Shown piece after piece: positions 8,010-15,633 of a stretch of DNA of 64,000 nucleotides (within the stretch, counting starts at the first letter, position 1; every line of letters starts with the position of its first letter). The notes under the pieces were generated by a model. It saw only the letters and a program-made list of their open reading frames with translations, had not been told where the DNA came from and did not search any database. Source of the DNA: Pseudobutyrivibrio sp. UBA3626 (GTDB lineage Bacteria > Bacillota > Clostridia > Lachnospirales > Lachnospiraceae); contig DFLF01000012.1 of NCBI GenBank assembly GCA_002373675.1, forward strand, positions 1-64,000. The letters run 5' to 3'. The position numbers were made by a program, and so were the translations under genes.

Positions 8010-8186
8010 ATGGCATTTTTGGGTAGTTTTCTACAGTATTTAATAATTATGATAATCCTTGTTGCAGTAGCTGTTCTTGGTGTACTGGTGGGAAGGGTTT
8101 TAAGAAAGAGAAAAGACGCTAAGGAAGCTGCAGCAGCTTCTGCTATTAAGGCCGAGGGCGTCGAAGGAGATTCAACTAATGAATAA
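8010..8186 (+). CDS. Small single-span membrane protein, 58 residues
   Basis: An ATG at 8010 follows TTGGAGGGAAAACAAT, a clear Shine-Dalgarno (GGAGG at 7996-8000) with 9 nt spacing. The product has one hydrophobic segment (about residues 7-28, FLQYLIIMIILVAVAVLGVLVG), then a basic stop-transfer cluster (RVLRKRKDAKEA) and an Ala/Glu-rich tail. Predicted topology is N-out/C-in. Its last 8 bases overlap the alaS start, so translation is probably coupled. I do not recognise a family; the strong ribosome site, the coupling and the membrane pattern make it a real gene. Confidence 0.75.
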   Translation: MAFLGSFLQYLIIMIILVAVAVLGVLVGRVLRKRKDAKEAAAASAIKAEGVEGDSTNE

Positions 8187-10830
8187 CAAAGTTAATGAAT
8201 TAAGAAGAAGTTTTCTGGAATTTTTCGAGAGCAAAGGACATTTGTCTAAGGGAAGCTATTCCCTTGTGCCCGAAAATGACAACAGTCTACTTCTCATTAA
8301 TGCTGGTATGGCACCACTTAAGCCTTATTTTACAGGACAGGAGGTTCCACCCAGAACAAGAATGTGTACTTGCCAGAAATGTGTACGTACAGGTGATATT
8401 GACAATGTTGGTAAGACAGCGCGTCATTTGACTTTCTTCGAGATGCTGGGCAATTTTTCCTTTGGAGATTATTTCAAGAAAGAAGCACTAACCTGGTCCT
8501 GGGAATATCTTACCAAGGTACTTGGACTTCCTGAAGACAGACTTTATCCATCTATCTATGGAGAAGATGATGAAGCACTTCATATATGGACAGACGTAAT
8601 TGGCGTTTCAGAAGACAGAATAACAAAGTTCTATCGTGATCCTGAGACTGGAGAATGTGATAATTTCTGGGAGCATGGTGCAGGTCCTTGTGGCCCATGT
8701 TCAGAGATATATTATGATCGTGGAGAGAAGTACGGATGCGGAAAGCCTGATTGTAAGGTGGGGTGTGAATGTGACCGCTACATGGAGGTATGGAATAATG
8801 TATTTACTCAATTTAATGGCGATGGTCACGGCAATTACGAAGAATTAGAGAATAAGAATATCGATACAGGTATGGGACTAGAGCGTCTTGCAGTTGTTAT
8901 GCAGGACGTTGATTCTGTATTTGATATTGATACTATGAAAGCCATTCGTGATAAGGTATGCGAAATGTGTAATAAGAAATATCAGGAAAATGATGCAGAT
9001 GATGTATCTATTCGTCTTATAACAGACCACATTAGATCTGCAACATTTCTTGTGGCAGACGGTGTATCACCTTCTAATGAAGGTAGAGGATATGTACTTC
9101 GCCGTCTTATTCGTCGTGCCGCAAGACATGGAAGAATGCTTGGTATTGATGGTACATTTCTATCTAAATTATCTGAGACTGTTATTGAAGAGTCCAAGGA
9201 TGGTTATAGCGAGCTAGAAGAGAAGAAGATATACATTTTCAAGGTTCTGACAGAAGAAGAGAATAGATTTAATAAGACAATTGATCAGGGACTTAGCATT
9301 TTAGATGAGATGATTAAGAATCTGTCAAAAGATAACAATAAGGTACTCCCCGGGGAGGATGCATTTAAACTATATGATACATATGGTTTTCCTGTTGATC
9401 TTACTGCAGAAATCTTATCAGAATCTGGCTTGTCGTATGACAAAGAGGGCTTTGATAAATGTATGAATGAGCAGAGAGAGACAGCTAGAGCTGCTCGTAA
9501 AGAAACTAATTACATGGGCAAAGATGCAAGCGTGTATGAGGAGCTTGATCCATCTATTGTATGTACATTTGTAGGATATGATAAACTAAGCACTAATTCT
9601 ACTATAATTGCCCTTACATCAGAGGATGCAATTGTAGATAAGCTGACACAAGGCCAGAAGGGTGCAATATTCGTTGACAAGACACCGTTCTATGCTACCA
9701 TGGGTGGACAGATTGGCGATACTGGTGTTATTAAGGTGGCACAGAGCGAATTCAAGGTAAATGATACTATCAAAGTCGGAGCTGATAAGATTGCTCATAT
9801 AGGTGTTGTAGAAAAGGGTGAAGTCAATATCGGTGCTATGGCTAAGATGGATGTTGATAAGACCCGTAGGTCTTTGATAATGAAGAACCATTCTGCTACA
9901 CATTTACTACAGAAAGCTCTTCGAGAAGTATTAGGAGAACATGTTGAGCAGAAGGGGTCAGAAGTTAGACCAGACAGGCTACGATTTGACTTTAGTCATT
10001 TCTCTGCAATGACAAGTGAAGAGATTGCCAGAGTTGAGGCTATTGTAAATGCTAAGATATCCGAAGGTCTTAATGTCGTAACAGAAGAAATGTCAATTGA
10101 AGATGCCAAAAAATCAGGAGCTATGGCTCTATTTGGCGAGAAATATGGAGATGTTGTTAGAGTAGTTAAGATGGGAGACTTCTCAATTGAACTATGTGGA
10201 GGAACTCATATTGCCAACACATCTGATATTGTGGCATTTAAGATTATCTCTGAAGGTGGAATATCTGCTGGTACAAGACGTATTGAAGCAATAACCAGTC
10301 AGGCAGTTTTTTCATACTATAATGAGTTAGAAGAGAAGATTAATGCTGTTGCATCACTTCTTAAGACTAATCCTGATGGATTAGAAGACAAGGTTAATTC
10401 TATTCTAAAAGAGAATAAATCATTAAAGGGTGAAATCGACTCCCTAAAACACGCAGCTGCTAAGGATGCGTTAGGAGATGTGGCTTCTGAAGTAGAAGAA
10501 GTGTCAGGCGTTAATTTCGTCGCTAAGAAACTCAGTAATATTGATATGAATGGTCTTCGCGATGCTGGAGATGATATCAAGAAGAATATTGGTGAGGGTG
10601 TAATTGTCCTTGCATCTGATAATGATGGCAAAGTAAGTCTTGTTGTAATGGCAACTGAAAGCGCCGTTAAGAAGGGTGCACATGCTGGCAATATCATAAA
10701 AGAAATCGCTAGTCTTGTTGGCGGTGGCGGAGGTGGTCGCCCTAATATGGCACAGGCTGGTGGTAAGAACCCGGCAGGGATAGATGAGTGTCTGGCCAAG
10801 GCTAAGGAAGTTTTAGCTTCTCAGCTTTAA
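8179..10830 (+). CDS. alaS: Alanyl-tRNA synthetase
   Basis: An 883-residue class II synthetase of full length that charges tRNA-Ala. The N-terminal catalytic core starts NELRRSFLEFFESKGH, with motif 2 around ARHLTFFEMLGNFSFGDYF. The editing domain carries zinc/catalytic residues HSATHLLQKALR and, further on, CGGTHIANT. A coiled coil (about 725-770) leads to the C-terminal DHHA1 domain ending GGGGGGRPNMAQAGG. The start at 8179 overlaps the upstream small membrane gene by 8 bp. No T-box leader is visible in front of this gene. Confidence 0.98.
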   Translation: MNNKVNELRRSFLEFFESKGHLSKGSYSLVPENDNSLLLINAGMAPLKPYFTGQEVPPRTRMCTCQKCVRTGDIDNVGKTARHLTFFEMLGNFSFGDYFKKEALTWSWEYLTKVLGLPEDRLYPSIYGEDDEALHIWTDVIGVSEDRITKFYRDPETGECDNFWEHGAGPCGPCSEIYYDRGEKYGCGKPDCKVGCECDRYMEVWNNVFTQFNGDGHGNYEELENKNIDTGMGLERLAVVMQDVDSVFDIDTMKAIRDKVCEMCNKKYQENDADDVSIRLITDHIRSATFLVADGVSPSNEGRGYVLRRLIRRAARHGRMLGIDGTFLSKLSETVIEESKDGYSELEEKKIYIFKVLTEEENRFNKTIDQGLSILDEMIKNLSKDNNKVLPGEDAFKLYDTYGFPVDLTAEILSESGLSYDKEGFDKCMNEQRETARAARKETNYMGKDASVYEELDPSIVCTFVGYDKLSTNSTIIALTSEDAIVDKLTQGQKGAIFVDKTPFYATMGGQIGDTGVIKVAQSEFKVNDTIKVGADKIAHIGVVEKGEVNIGAMAKMDVDKTRRSLIMKNHSATHLLQKALREVLGEHVEQKGSEVRPDRLRFDFSHFSAMTSEEIARVEAIVNAKISEGLNVVTEEMSIEDAKKSGAMALFGEKYGDVVRVVKMGDFSIELCGGTHIANTSDIVAFKIISEGGISAGTRRIEAITSQAVFSYYNELEEKINAVASLLKTNPDGLEDKVNSILKENKSLKGEIDSLKHAAAKDALGDVASEVEEVSGVNFVAKKLSNIDMNGLRDAGDDIKKNIGEGVIVLASDNDGKVSLVVMATESAVKKGAHAGNIIKEIASLVGGGGGGRPNMAQAGGKNPAGIDECLAKAKEVLASQL

Positions 10831-10865
10831 TTTGTGGTAAAATGTGTTGCGAAAGGAGACGTCTT

Positions 10866-12332
10866 ATGAATAAAAAAGAAGTTGAGAAAAAACATTTAAT
10901 ACAGAAGAATAATTTAACCTTTGTATTCTTACTTGTTATTCATGCACTGGCTTTAGTATGTACAATAATGTATGGTAACAAATCAGGAAATTTAATGCGA
11001 GTGATTATTTCTTCTGGAATTGTTGTTGTTGGTATTATTATTACTATTATTGGTAAGGTTGCCTTTGGGAAGAGTCACAAAGGACATCTTGTAATGTTTG
11101 TTGGTGTGTTGATAACGTATTTTGATACATTATGGTCCAATATTAATGCACCACTTTTATATGCATTTACATTCCTGATATGTTTTGTAATTATGCTTCA
11201 TAAGTCTGTTAAGACCTGTACAATAGGTATTATAGTTGCAGTAGTGGGCAATGCAGTTTATACAGTACTATATATTTTGTTTGGATCTGGAGAAGATCTT
11301 TTCAAGGTAATAACTAATGACTGGTTTGCCATTGTTGGATGTGTAATAGCATTTCTTGCTGTTAAGATGCTTGCCAAGCAAGATGCTGAACTCCTGGATA
11401 CTGCCGAGAAGCAGGCTTTAGAACAACAAGAGGTTGCAGAAAAGATTAAAAAGACAACAACTGAAATTAAAGAATTATTAGATAATGCTAATGTTTCTGT
11501 AGAGACACTTGCTCAGAACATAGAATCATCATCTACTTCTATTAACCAAATTAGTAATTCAACAAAGCAGACAGCTTCATCAATTCAGACTCAGACTGCA
11601 ATGTCAGCTAATATTACGGAAGCTTTAGAGGCTGTTGTGAGTCAGACAAAGGAAATGTCTTTGACGAGTGACAATACATCCAAGGTAATTGTTGAAGGTA
11701 ATAAAACTGTTGAGAGCCTAATGCAACAATCTGAGATTGTAAGTAGCATTAATGGTGAGACTGCTGAGATGACTGCTGAATTACAGAATAGAGTTCAAGG
11801 TATTAAAGATGTAGTTGAGACAATACTAGAGATTTCTTCTCAGACTAACTTACTTTCTCTAAATGCTTCTATTGAAGCTGCTAGAGCTGGAGAGGCAGGA
11901 AAAGGATTTGCAGTTGTTGCTGATGAAATTCGTAATCTTTCTGACACGACTAAAGATTCTGCAGAAAAGATTGGCGAAGTAATAGATGAACTTGTTGATA
12001 GCATTGTGGCGGCTTCTGATAACATGCAAAAATCAGTTGAGGCTACTAAAGAAGAGGCAAGGCTTATTAGTGTGACTGATGAACAATTCAAGCTGATTGA
12101 CGAATCAGTTCAACAGATGTCTGATGCAGTTGCTGCTATTGAATCTAAGGTTGGCGATTCCACAAATGCTAATAATGAGGTAATAGATTCTATCTCTAAT
12201 TTGTCTGCTTCATCTGAAGAAGTAGTTGCATCTGCAGAAGATTCAATATCTATTACTCAGGGTTGTGTCGAAAGTATGGATACTACTAAAGAGATACTTG
12301 ATAAGATATTTGAATTATCTGAGTCATTATAA
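10866..12332 (+). CDS. Methyl-accepting chemotaxis protein with six-helix membrane sensor
   Basis: A 488-residue chemoreceptor. The first ~175 residues contain six hydrophobic segments with only short loops, so there is no large extracellular ligand domain and sensing probably occurs in or near the membrane. The cytoplasmic part is a long coiled coil, with the highly conserved hairpin tip around ILEISSQTNLLSLNASIEAARAG...GKGFAVVADEIRNLS that binds CheA and CheW. A HAMP domain is not obvious. The ATG at 10866 is chosen because AAAGGAGAC ends 5 nt upstream; an in-frame ATG at 10842 lies before that site. No other chemotaxis or flagellar gene is in the window, so the signal is unknown. Confidence 0.92.
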   Translation: MNKKEVEKKHLIQKNNLTFVFLLVIHALALVCTIMYGNKSGNLMRVIISSGIVVVGIIITIIGKVAFGKSHKGHLVMFVGVLITYFDTLWSNINAPLLYAFTFLICFVIMLHKSVKTCTIGIIVAVVGNAVYTVLYILFGSGEDLFKVITNDWFAIVGCVIAFLAVKMLAKQDAELLDTAEKQALEQQEVAEKIKKTTTEIKELLDNANVSVETLAQNIESSSTSINQISNSTKQTASSIQTQTAMSANITEALEAVVSQTKEMSLTSDNTSKVIVEGNKTVESLMQQSEIVSSINGETAEMTAELQNRVQGIKDVVETILEISSQTNLLSLNASIEAARAGEAGKGFAVVADEIRNLSDTTKDSAEKIGEVIDELVDSIVAASDNMQKSVEATKEEARLISVTDEQFKLIDESVQQMSDAVAAIESKVGDSTNANNEVIDSISNLSASSEEVVASAEDSISITQGCVESMDTTKEILDKIFELSESL

Positions 12333-12381
12333 ACTATAATTATTAAGGCTTAAGTTAAAAAAAGATTCACAGAAAGTTCAC

Positions 12382-12410
12382 TTGCAATTAATAGTATCAT
12401 GCTTTAATAT
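12382..12410 (+). promoter_or_regulatory. Promoter of the superoxide reductase gene
   Basis: TTGCAA (12382-12387), 17-bp spacer, TAATAT (12405-12410). It lies upstream of the hairpin at 12415-12446, so transcripts from it must cross that hairpin to reach the gene. Confidence 0.65.
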
Positions 12411-12414
12411 GAAC

Positions 12415-12453
12415 ATAAGGTGTCAAATAAGATATTTGATACCTTATATTTTT
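12415..12453 (+). terminator. Hairpin with U-run in the superoxide reductase leader
   Basis: ATAAGGTGTCAAATA pairs with TATTTGATACCTTAT (one G-T pair) around a 2-nt centre, followed by ATTTTTA. It can end the chemoreceptor transcript, but it also lies between the next gene's promoter and its ribosome site, so it may act as an attenuator. Confidence 0.75.
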
Positions 12454-12477
12454 AGGAAGAATTAGGAGGTGATTTTT

Positions 12478-12852
12478 ATGAAATTCTACAAATGTAACAC
12501 GTGTGGTAATATTATCACTAAATTAATTGATTCTGGTGTACTAGTTGTATGTTGTGGCGAGGAAATGGAAGAACTAGTTCCTGGCGCAACAGATGGTGCT
12601 TTTGAGAAGCATGTGCCATCAGTGACAGTTGAAGGTAATGTTGTTAAAGTTCAGGTGGGTGAAGTTGAACATCCAATGATGTCAGAACATTTTATTCAAT
12701 TTATAGTTCTTGAGACAGAAAGTGGAAGTATGATTAAAAATCTTTCTCCAGGAGATAAACCTGTGGCAGAATTCGTACTTCCTGCTGGAGATAAAGCAGT
12801 GGCTGTTTATGAATATTGCAATCTCCATGGCTTATGGGTTAAAGAGATATAA
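12478..12852 (+). CDS. dfx: Desulfoferrodoxin / superoxide reductase (2Fe type)
   Basis: A 124-residue protein that reduces superoxide to hydrogen peroxide without releasing oxygen, an anaerobe's alternative to superoxide dismutase. The N-terminal desulforedoxin-like centre I has four cysteines (CNTCGN near residue 6-10 and CC near 30). The C-terminal centre II has the His4-Cys ligands, in EKHVP, VEHPM, SEHF and the C-terminal CNLHGLW. Start at 12478 follows AGGAGGT with 7 nt; the GTG inside that Shine-Dalgarno is not used. It is paired with rubrerythrin 35 bp downstream, which can remove the peroxide formed. Confidence 0.96.
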   Translation: MKFYKCNTCGNIITKLIDSGVLVVCCGEEMEELVPGATDGAFEKHVPSVTVEGNVVKVQVGEVEHPMMSEHFIQFIVLETESGSMIKNLSPGDKPVAEFVLPAGDKAVAVYEYCNLHGLWVKEI

Positions 12853-12887
12853 GCCGCTAAAGTATTAGTATTAAGGAGGTAAGAGAT

Positions 12888-13430
12888 ATGGCAGAGAATA
12901 AATATGCAGGAACTAAGACTGAGAAGAATTTATGGGAAGCTTTTGCAGGAGAATCTCAAGCTCGTAATAAGTATACTTACTTTGCATCTGTTGCTAAGAA
13001 AGCAGGCTATGAGCAGATTGCAGCTATGTTCCTTAAGACAGCTGATAATGAGAAGGAGCATGCAAAGCTGTGGTTTAAGGCGCTAGGAGGAGTAGGCGAT
13101 ACACCTGCTAATCTTCTTGCAGCTGCAGAAGGCGAGAATGCTGAGTGGACTGATATGTATGAGAGAATGGCGCGTGAAGCTGAGGAAGAAGGCTTTACTG
13201 AGCTTGCAGAGCAGTTCAGAGGCGTTGCTGCTATTGAGAAGATGCATGAAGAACGTTATCGTGCACTGCTTCACAATGTTGAAGCCATGGAAGTGTTTAA
13301 GAAGAGTGGAGTTACAATGTGGGAATGCAGAAATTGTGGTCATGTTGTAGTTGGTACAGAAGCCCCAGAGGTATGTCCTGTATGTAATCATCCACAGAGC
13401 TTCTTTGAAGTTAGAGCTGAGAATTATTAG
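12888..13430 (+). CDS. rbr: Rubrerythrin
   Basis: A 180-residue non-heme iron peroxidase. The N-terminal four-helix ferritin-like domain carries diiron ligands (GESQARNKYTYFA, DNEKEHAKLW, FRGVAAIEKMHEERY). The C-terminal rubredoxin domain has two CxxC pairs (CRNCGH and CPVCNH). It reduces hydrogen peroxide in the cytoplasm using electrons from rubredoxin/NADH systems. The pairing with superoxide reductase makes a two-step oxygen-defence operon. A strong terminator follows. Confidence 0.97.
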   Translation: MAENKYAGTKTEKNLWEAFAGESQARNKYTYFASVAKKAGYEQIAAMFLKTADNEKEHAKLWFKALGGVGDTPANLLAAAEGENAEWTDMYERMAREAEEEGFTELAEQFRGVAAIEKMHEERYRALLHNVEAMEVFKKSGVTMWECRNCGHVVVGTEAPEVCPVCNHPQSFFEVRAENY

Positions 13431-13446
13431 AAATGTTATAATTATT

Positions 13447-13479
13447 ACCACTCTTATGTGTTCATAAGGGTGGTATTTT
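13447..13479 (+). terminator. Terminator of the dfx-rbr operon
   Basis: ACCACTCTTATG pairs with CATAAGGGTGGT (13463-13474) around TGTT, with one T-G pair, followed by ATTTT. Confidence 0.9.
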
Positions 13480-13522
13480 GATTCTTGAATATTGGCAGGA
13501 GTTTTTTTGTAATATCTAAAGG

Positions 13523-13551
13523 TTGACACACTTTTTTTCATTAAGTATAAT
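13523..13551 (+). promoter_or_regulatory. Perfect consensus promoter 245 bp upstream of recA
   Basis: TTGACA (13523-13528), exactly 17 bp, TATAAT (13546-13551), both hexamers identical to consensus. No open reading frame follows before recA. It may be a distal recA promoter or drive a small RNA over about 13558-13660. That stretch contains ATGTCC (13622-13627) paired with GGACAT (13636-13641). Confidence 0.65.
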
Positions 13552-13679
13552 TAACACACTTATTACTTGATTTCTTAATAGTTTATTAGTAAAATGCTGA
13601 TTTTTCTTAAAAGATTTCGACATGTCCTGATAATCGGACATATTATCCTGTATTATTTATATGATGAGTTGAAGCAACA

Positions 13680-13710
13680 CGAACAAACCCTCGAACAAAA
13701 ACCGAACAAA
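13680..13710 (+). promoter_or_regulatory. Three direct CGAACAAA repeats (LexA half-sites) upstream of recA
   Basis: CGAACAAA occurs at 13680-13687, 13692-13699 and 13703-13710, spaced 12 and 11 bp, just before the recA -35 box. Each matches the left half of the full SOS box at 13768, but none has the right half. They may be weak or cooperative LexA sites. Confidence 0.5.
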
Positions 13711-13725
13711 TTTTCTATAAAAGTG

Positions 13726-13754
13726 TTGACAACTCCAAATTTGTAGTATATTAT
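13726..13754 (+). promoter_or_regulatory. recA proximal promoter
   Basis: TTGACA (13726-13731), 17-bp spacer, TATTAT (13749-13754). The transcription start would fall just before the SOS box, so LexA bound there would block initiation or promoter clearance. Confidence 0.8.
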
Positions 13755-13767
13755 ATATTTAGTCAAA

Positions 13768-13781
13768 CGAACAAAGGTTCG
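13768..13781 (+). promoter_or_regulatory. SOS box (LexA operator) of recA
   Basis: CGAAC-AAAG-GTTCG, a perfect match to the Gram-positive LexA consensus CGAAC-N4-GTTCG. It lies 14 bp after the -10 box and 15 bp before the recA start codon. Confidence 0.9.
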
Positions 13782-13796
13782 TAGAAGGAGAAAATT

Positions 13797-14873
13797 ATGG
13801 CACAAGAAGATAAGTTAAGAGCCCTTGAGGCAGCAATCTCACAGATTGAGAAACAATACGGTAAAGGTTCTGTTATGAAGCTTGGTGATACATCAAGCCA
13901 GATGAAAGTCGAGACAGTTCCTACTGGTTCAATAAGCCTTGATATAGCGCTAGGTCAAGGCGGGCTACCTAAAGGAAGGATTATTGAGATATACGGGCCT
14001 GAATCATCAGGTAAGACAACAGTTGCACTTCATGCTGTAGCTGAAGTTCAGAAGCGGGGAGGTATAGCAGGCTTTATTGATGCAGAGCATGCCCTTGATC
14101 CTGTTTATGCTAAGAATATAGGTGTTGATATTGATAATCTCTATATCTCCCAGCCGGATAACGGTGAGCAGGCGCTTGAGATTGCAGAAACCATGGTTCG
14201 CTCTAATGCAGTAGATATTGTAATCGTTGACTCTGTTGCGGCATTGGTTCCCAAGGCTGAGATAGATGGTGATATGGGTGATTCTCATGTTGGACTCCAG
14301 GCAAGACTTATGTCTCAAGCCTTAAGAAAGCTTACAGCAGTTATTGCCAAGAGTAATTGTATTGTTATATTCATTAATCAGCTTCGTGAGAAAGTTGGCG
14401 TTATGTTCGGTAATCCTGAGACAACAACAGGTGGACGCGCCCTTAAGTTCTATTCTTCTGTTAGACTTGACGTAAGAAGAATTGAAGCACTTAAGCAACA
14501 GGGTGAAGTTATAGGTAATAGAACAAGAATTAAGGTTGTTAAGAATAAGATAGCACCACCTTTTAGAGAGGCGGAATTTGATATTATGTTTGGCAAAGGC
14601 ATATCTAAAGAAGGAGACATCTTAGATATGGCTTCTGACCTTGATATTATTAATAAATCCGGTGCATGGTATGCATATAATGGAGAAAAGATTGGCCAGG
14701 GTAGAGAGAACGCTAAGCAATATCTGGCTAATAATAAAGAATTATATAATGAGATTGAGAAGAAGGTAAGAGACCATTTTAATCTTGATGGTGAAGATGT
14801 TTCCGGTGATGATACGACCGACAAACAAGAAGAAGTAGCCTCTGTGAAGTCATCAACAAAACAGGAAAAGTAA
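13797..14873 (+). CDS. recA: Recombinase RecA
   Basis: A 358-residue RecA of normal length. It forms filaments on single-stranded DNA, drives strand exchange and triggers LexA self-cleavage. Visible are Walker A GPESSGKTT (about residues 65-73), the Walker B region IVIVDSVAALVP, loop L1 GDSHVGLQARLMSQALRKL, and L2 around NQLREKVGVMFGNPETTTGG. The C-terminal tail is acidic, as usual. A perfect SOS box sits directly in front. The stop is one base before the recX start, so the two are co-transcribed. Confidence 0.99.
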   Translation: MAQEDKLRALEAAISQIEKQYGKGSVMKLGDTSSQMKVETVPTGSISLDIALGQGGLPKGRIIEIYGPESSGKTTVALHAVAEVQKRGGIAGFIDAEHALDPVYAKNIGVDIDNLYISQPDNGEQALEIAETMVRSNAVDIVIVDSVAALVPKAEIDGDMGDSHVGLQARLMSQALRKLTAVIAKSNCIVIFINQLREKVGVMFGNPETTTGGRALKFYSSVRLDVRRIEALKQQGEVIGNRTRIKVVKNKIAPPFREAEFDIMFGKGISKEGDILDMASDLDIINKSGAWYAYNGEKIGQGRENAKQYLANNKELYNEIEKKVRDHFNLDGEDVSGDDTTDKQEEVASVKSSTKQEK

Positions 14874-14874
14874 T

Positions 14875-15459
14875 ATGATAGTTACAAGTATAGAACCCCA
14901 CACCAAAACAAAGGTGAAAGTCTGTCTGGATAATCGGACAGACTTTCAGCTTTATAAGAAAGAAATAAGTAAATACGATATCAAAGTGGGAAGAGAGCTT
15001 GATAACTATGATGAGATATTAAGAGATACCTTGATCCCTCGTGCCAAGAGGCGCGCTATGCATCTATTAGAGAAGATGGATAGAACATATAAAGAGATTG
15101 AGACAAAGCTTAAGCAGAATGGTTATCCTAGAGAAGCAATTGATAAGGCAATAGAATATGTAGCATCTTATAATTATATTAATGATGAACGATATGCATG
15201 TTCTTATGTACGCAGTTACAAAGATTGTAGATCTAAGAATCGAATCATGCAGGATTTGTATCATAAGGGAATAGATAAAGAATTAATTGATAATGCCTTA
15301 GAAGAGGAATATACCACTGATGAGAATGAACTAATTCGTTCATATATTAGAAAGCGTAATTATAATTCCTCTAATGCAACTGATAAAGAGAGAAGTAAGA
15401 TGTACAGATTTCTTATGGGTAAAGGATTTAATTATGATACTATAAGTAAGTATTTGTAG
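14875..15459 (+). CDS. recX: Regulatory protein RecX
   Basis: A 194-residue RecX-family protein. RecX binds RecA filaments and limits RecA activity. The sequence shows the family's repeated three-helix units (AKRRAMHLLEKMDRTYKEIETKLKQ; AIEYVASYNYINDERYACSYV; SKNRIMQDLYHKGID). The start follows the recA stop by one base. Position 14915-14948, inside the first 25 codons, forms a perfect 12-bp inverted repeat, listed separately. Confidence 0.9.
   Translation: MIVTSIEPHTKTKVKVCLDNRTDFQLYKKEISKYDIKVGRELDNYDEILRDTLIPRAKRRAMHLLEKMDRTYKEIETKLKQNGYPREAIDKAIEYVASYNYINDERYACSYVRSYKDCRSKNRIMQDLYHKGIDKELIDNALEEEYTTDENELIRSYIRKRNYNSSNATDKERSKMYRFLMGKGFNYDTISKYL
14915..14948 (+). repeat. Perfect 12-bp inverted repeat inside the start of recX
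   Basis: TGAAAGTCTGTC (14915-14926) pairs perfectly with GACAGACTTTCA (14937-14948) around a 10-nt loop. The strong mRNA hairpin lies in codons 14-25 of recX and has no U-run. Its 3' part contains GATAATCGGACA, a 12-mer that also occurs in the hairpin upstream of recA (13629-13640). Confidence 0.7.
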
Positions 15460-15526
15460 AGACTAAAGCTTAATTATTTATGAGCTTATTGCTATATACA
15501 TATTGCAAATATACTATCATAATACA

Positions 15527-15555
15527 TTGACAATTCAGAGCACAAAGAGTAGAAT
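15527..15555 (+). promoter_or_regulatory. Promoter of rny
   Basis: TTGACA (15527-15532), 17-bp spacer, TAGAAT (15550-15555). It lies about 80 bp before the rny start, in the 174-bp gap after recX. Confidence 0.75.
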
Positions 15556-15633
15556 GAATTTGTTGTAAATTATGACAGATATAAATTGATTATGTTATAT
15601 GTACAATGAAAATTAAATAAAGGAGGTGCTCCT

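Noticed and set aside
7935..8178. T-box leader for alaS
   Set aside because: No T-box sequence or terminator/antiterminator pair; the space is taken by the small membrane gene.
10317..10799. Reverse-strand open frame of 160 codons inside alaS
   Set aside because: Low-complexity Ser/Leu/Ala composition typical of the antisense of a coding region, no ribosome site, fully inside a well-supported gene.
13680..13781. Short CRISPR-like array
   Set aside because: The repeats are only 8 bp (CGAACAAA), spacing 11-12 bp, and match LexA half-sites. No cas gene is present, and no CRISPR array was found anywhere in the window.
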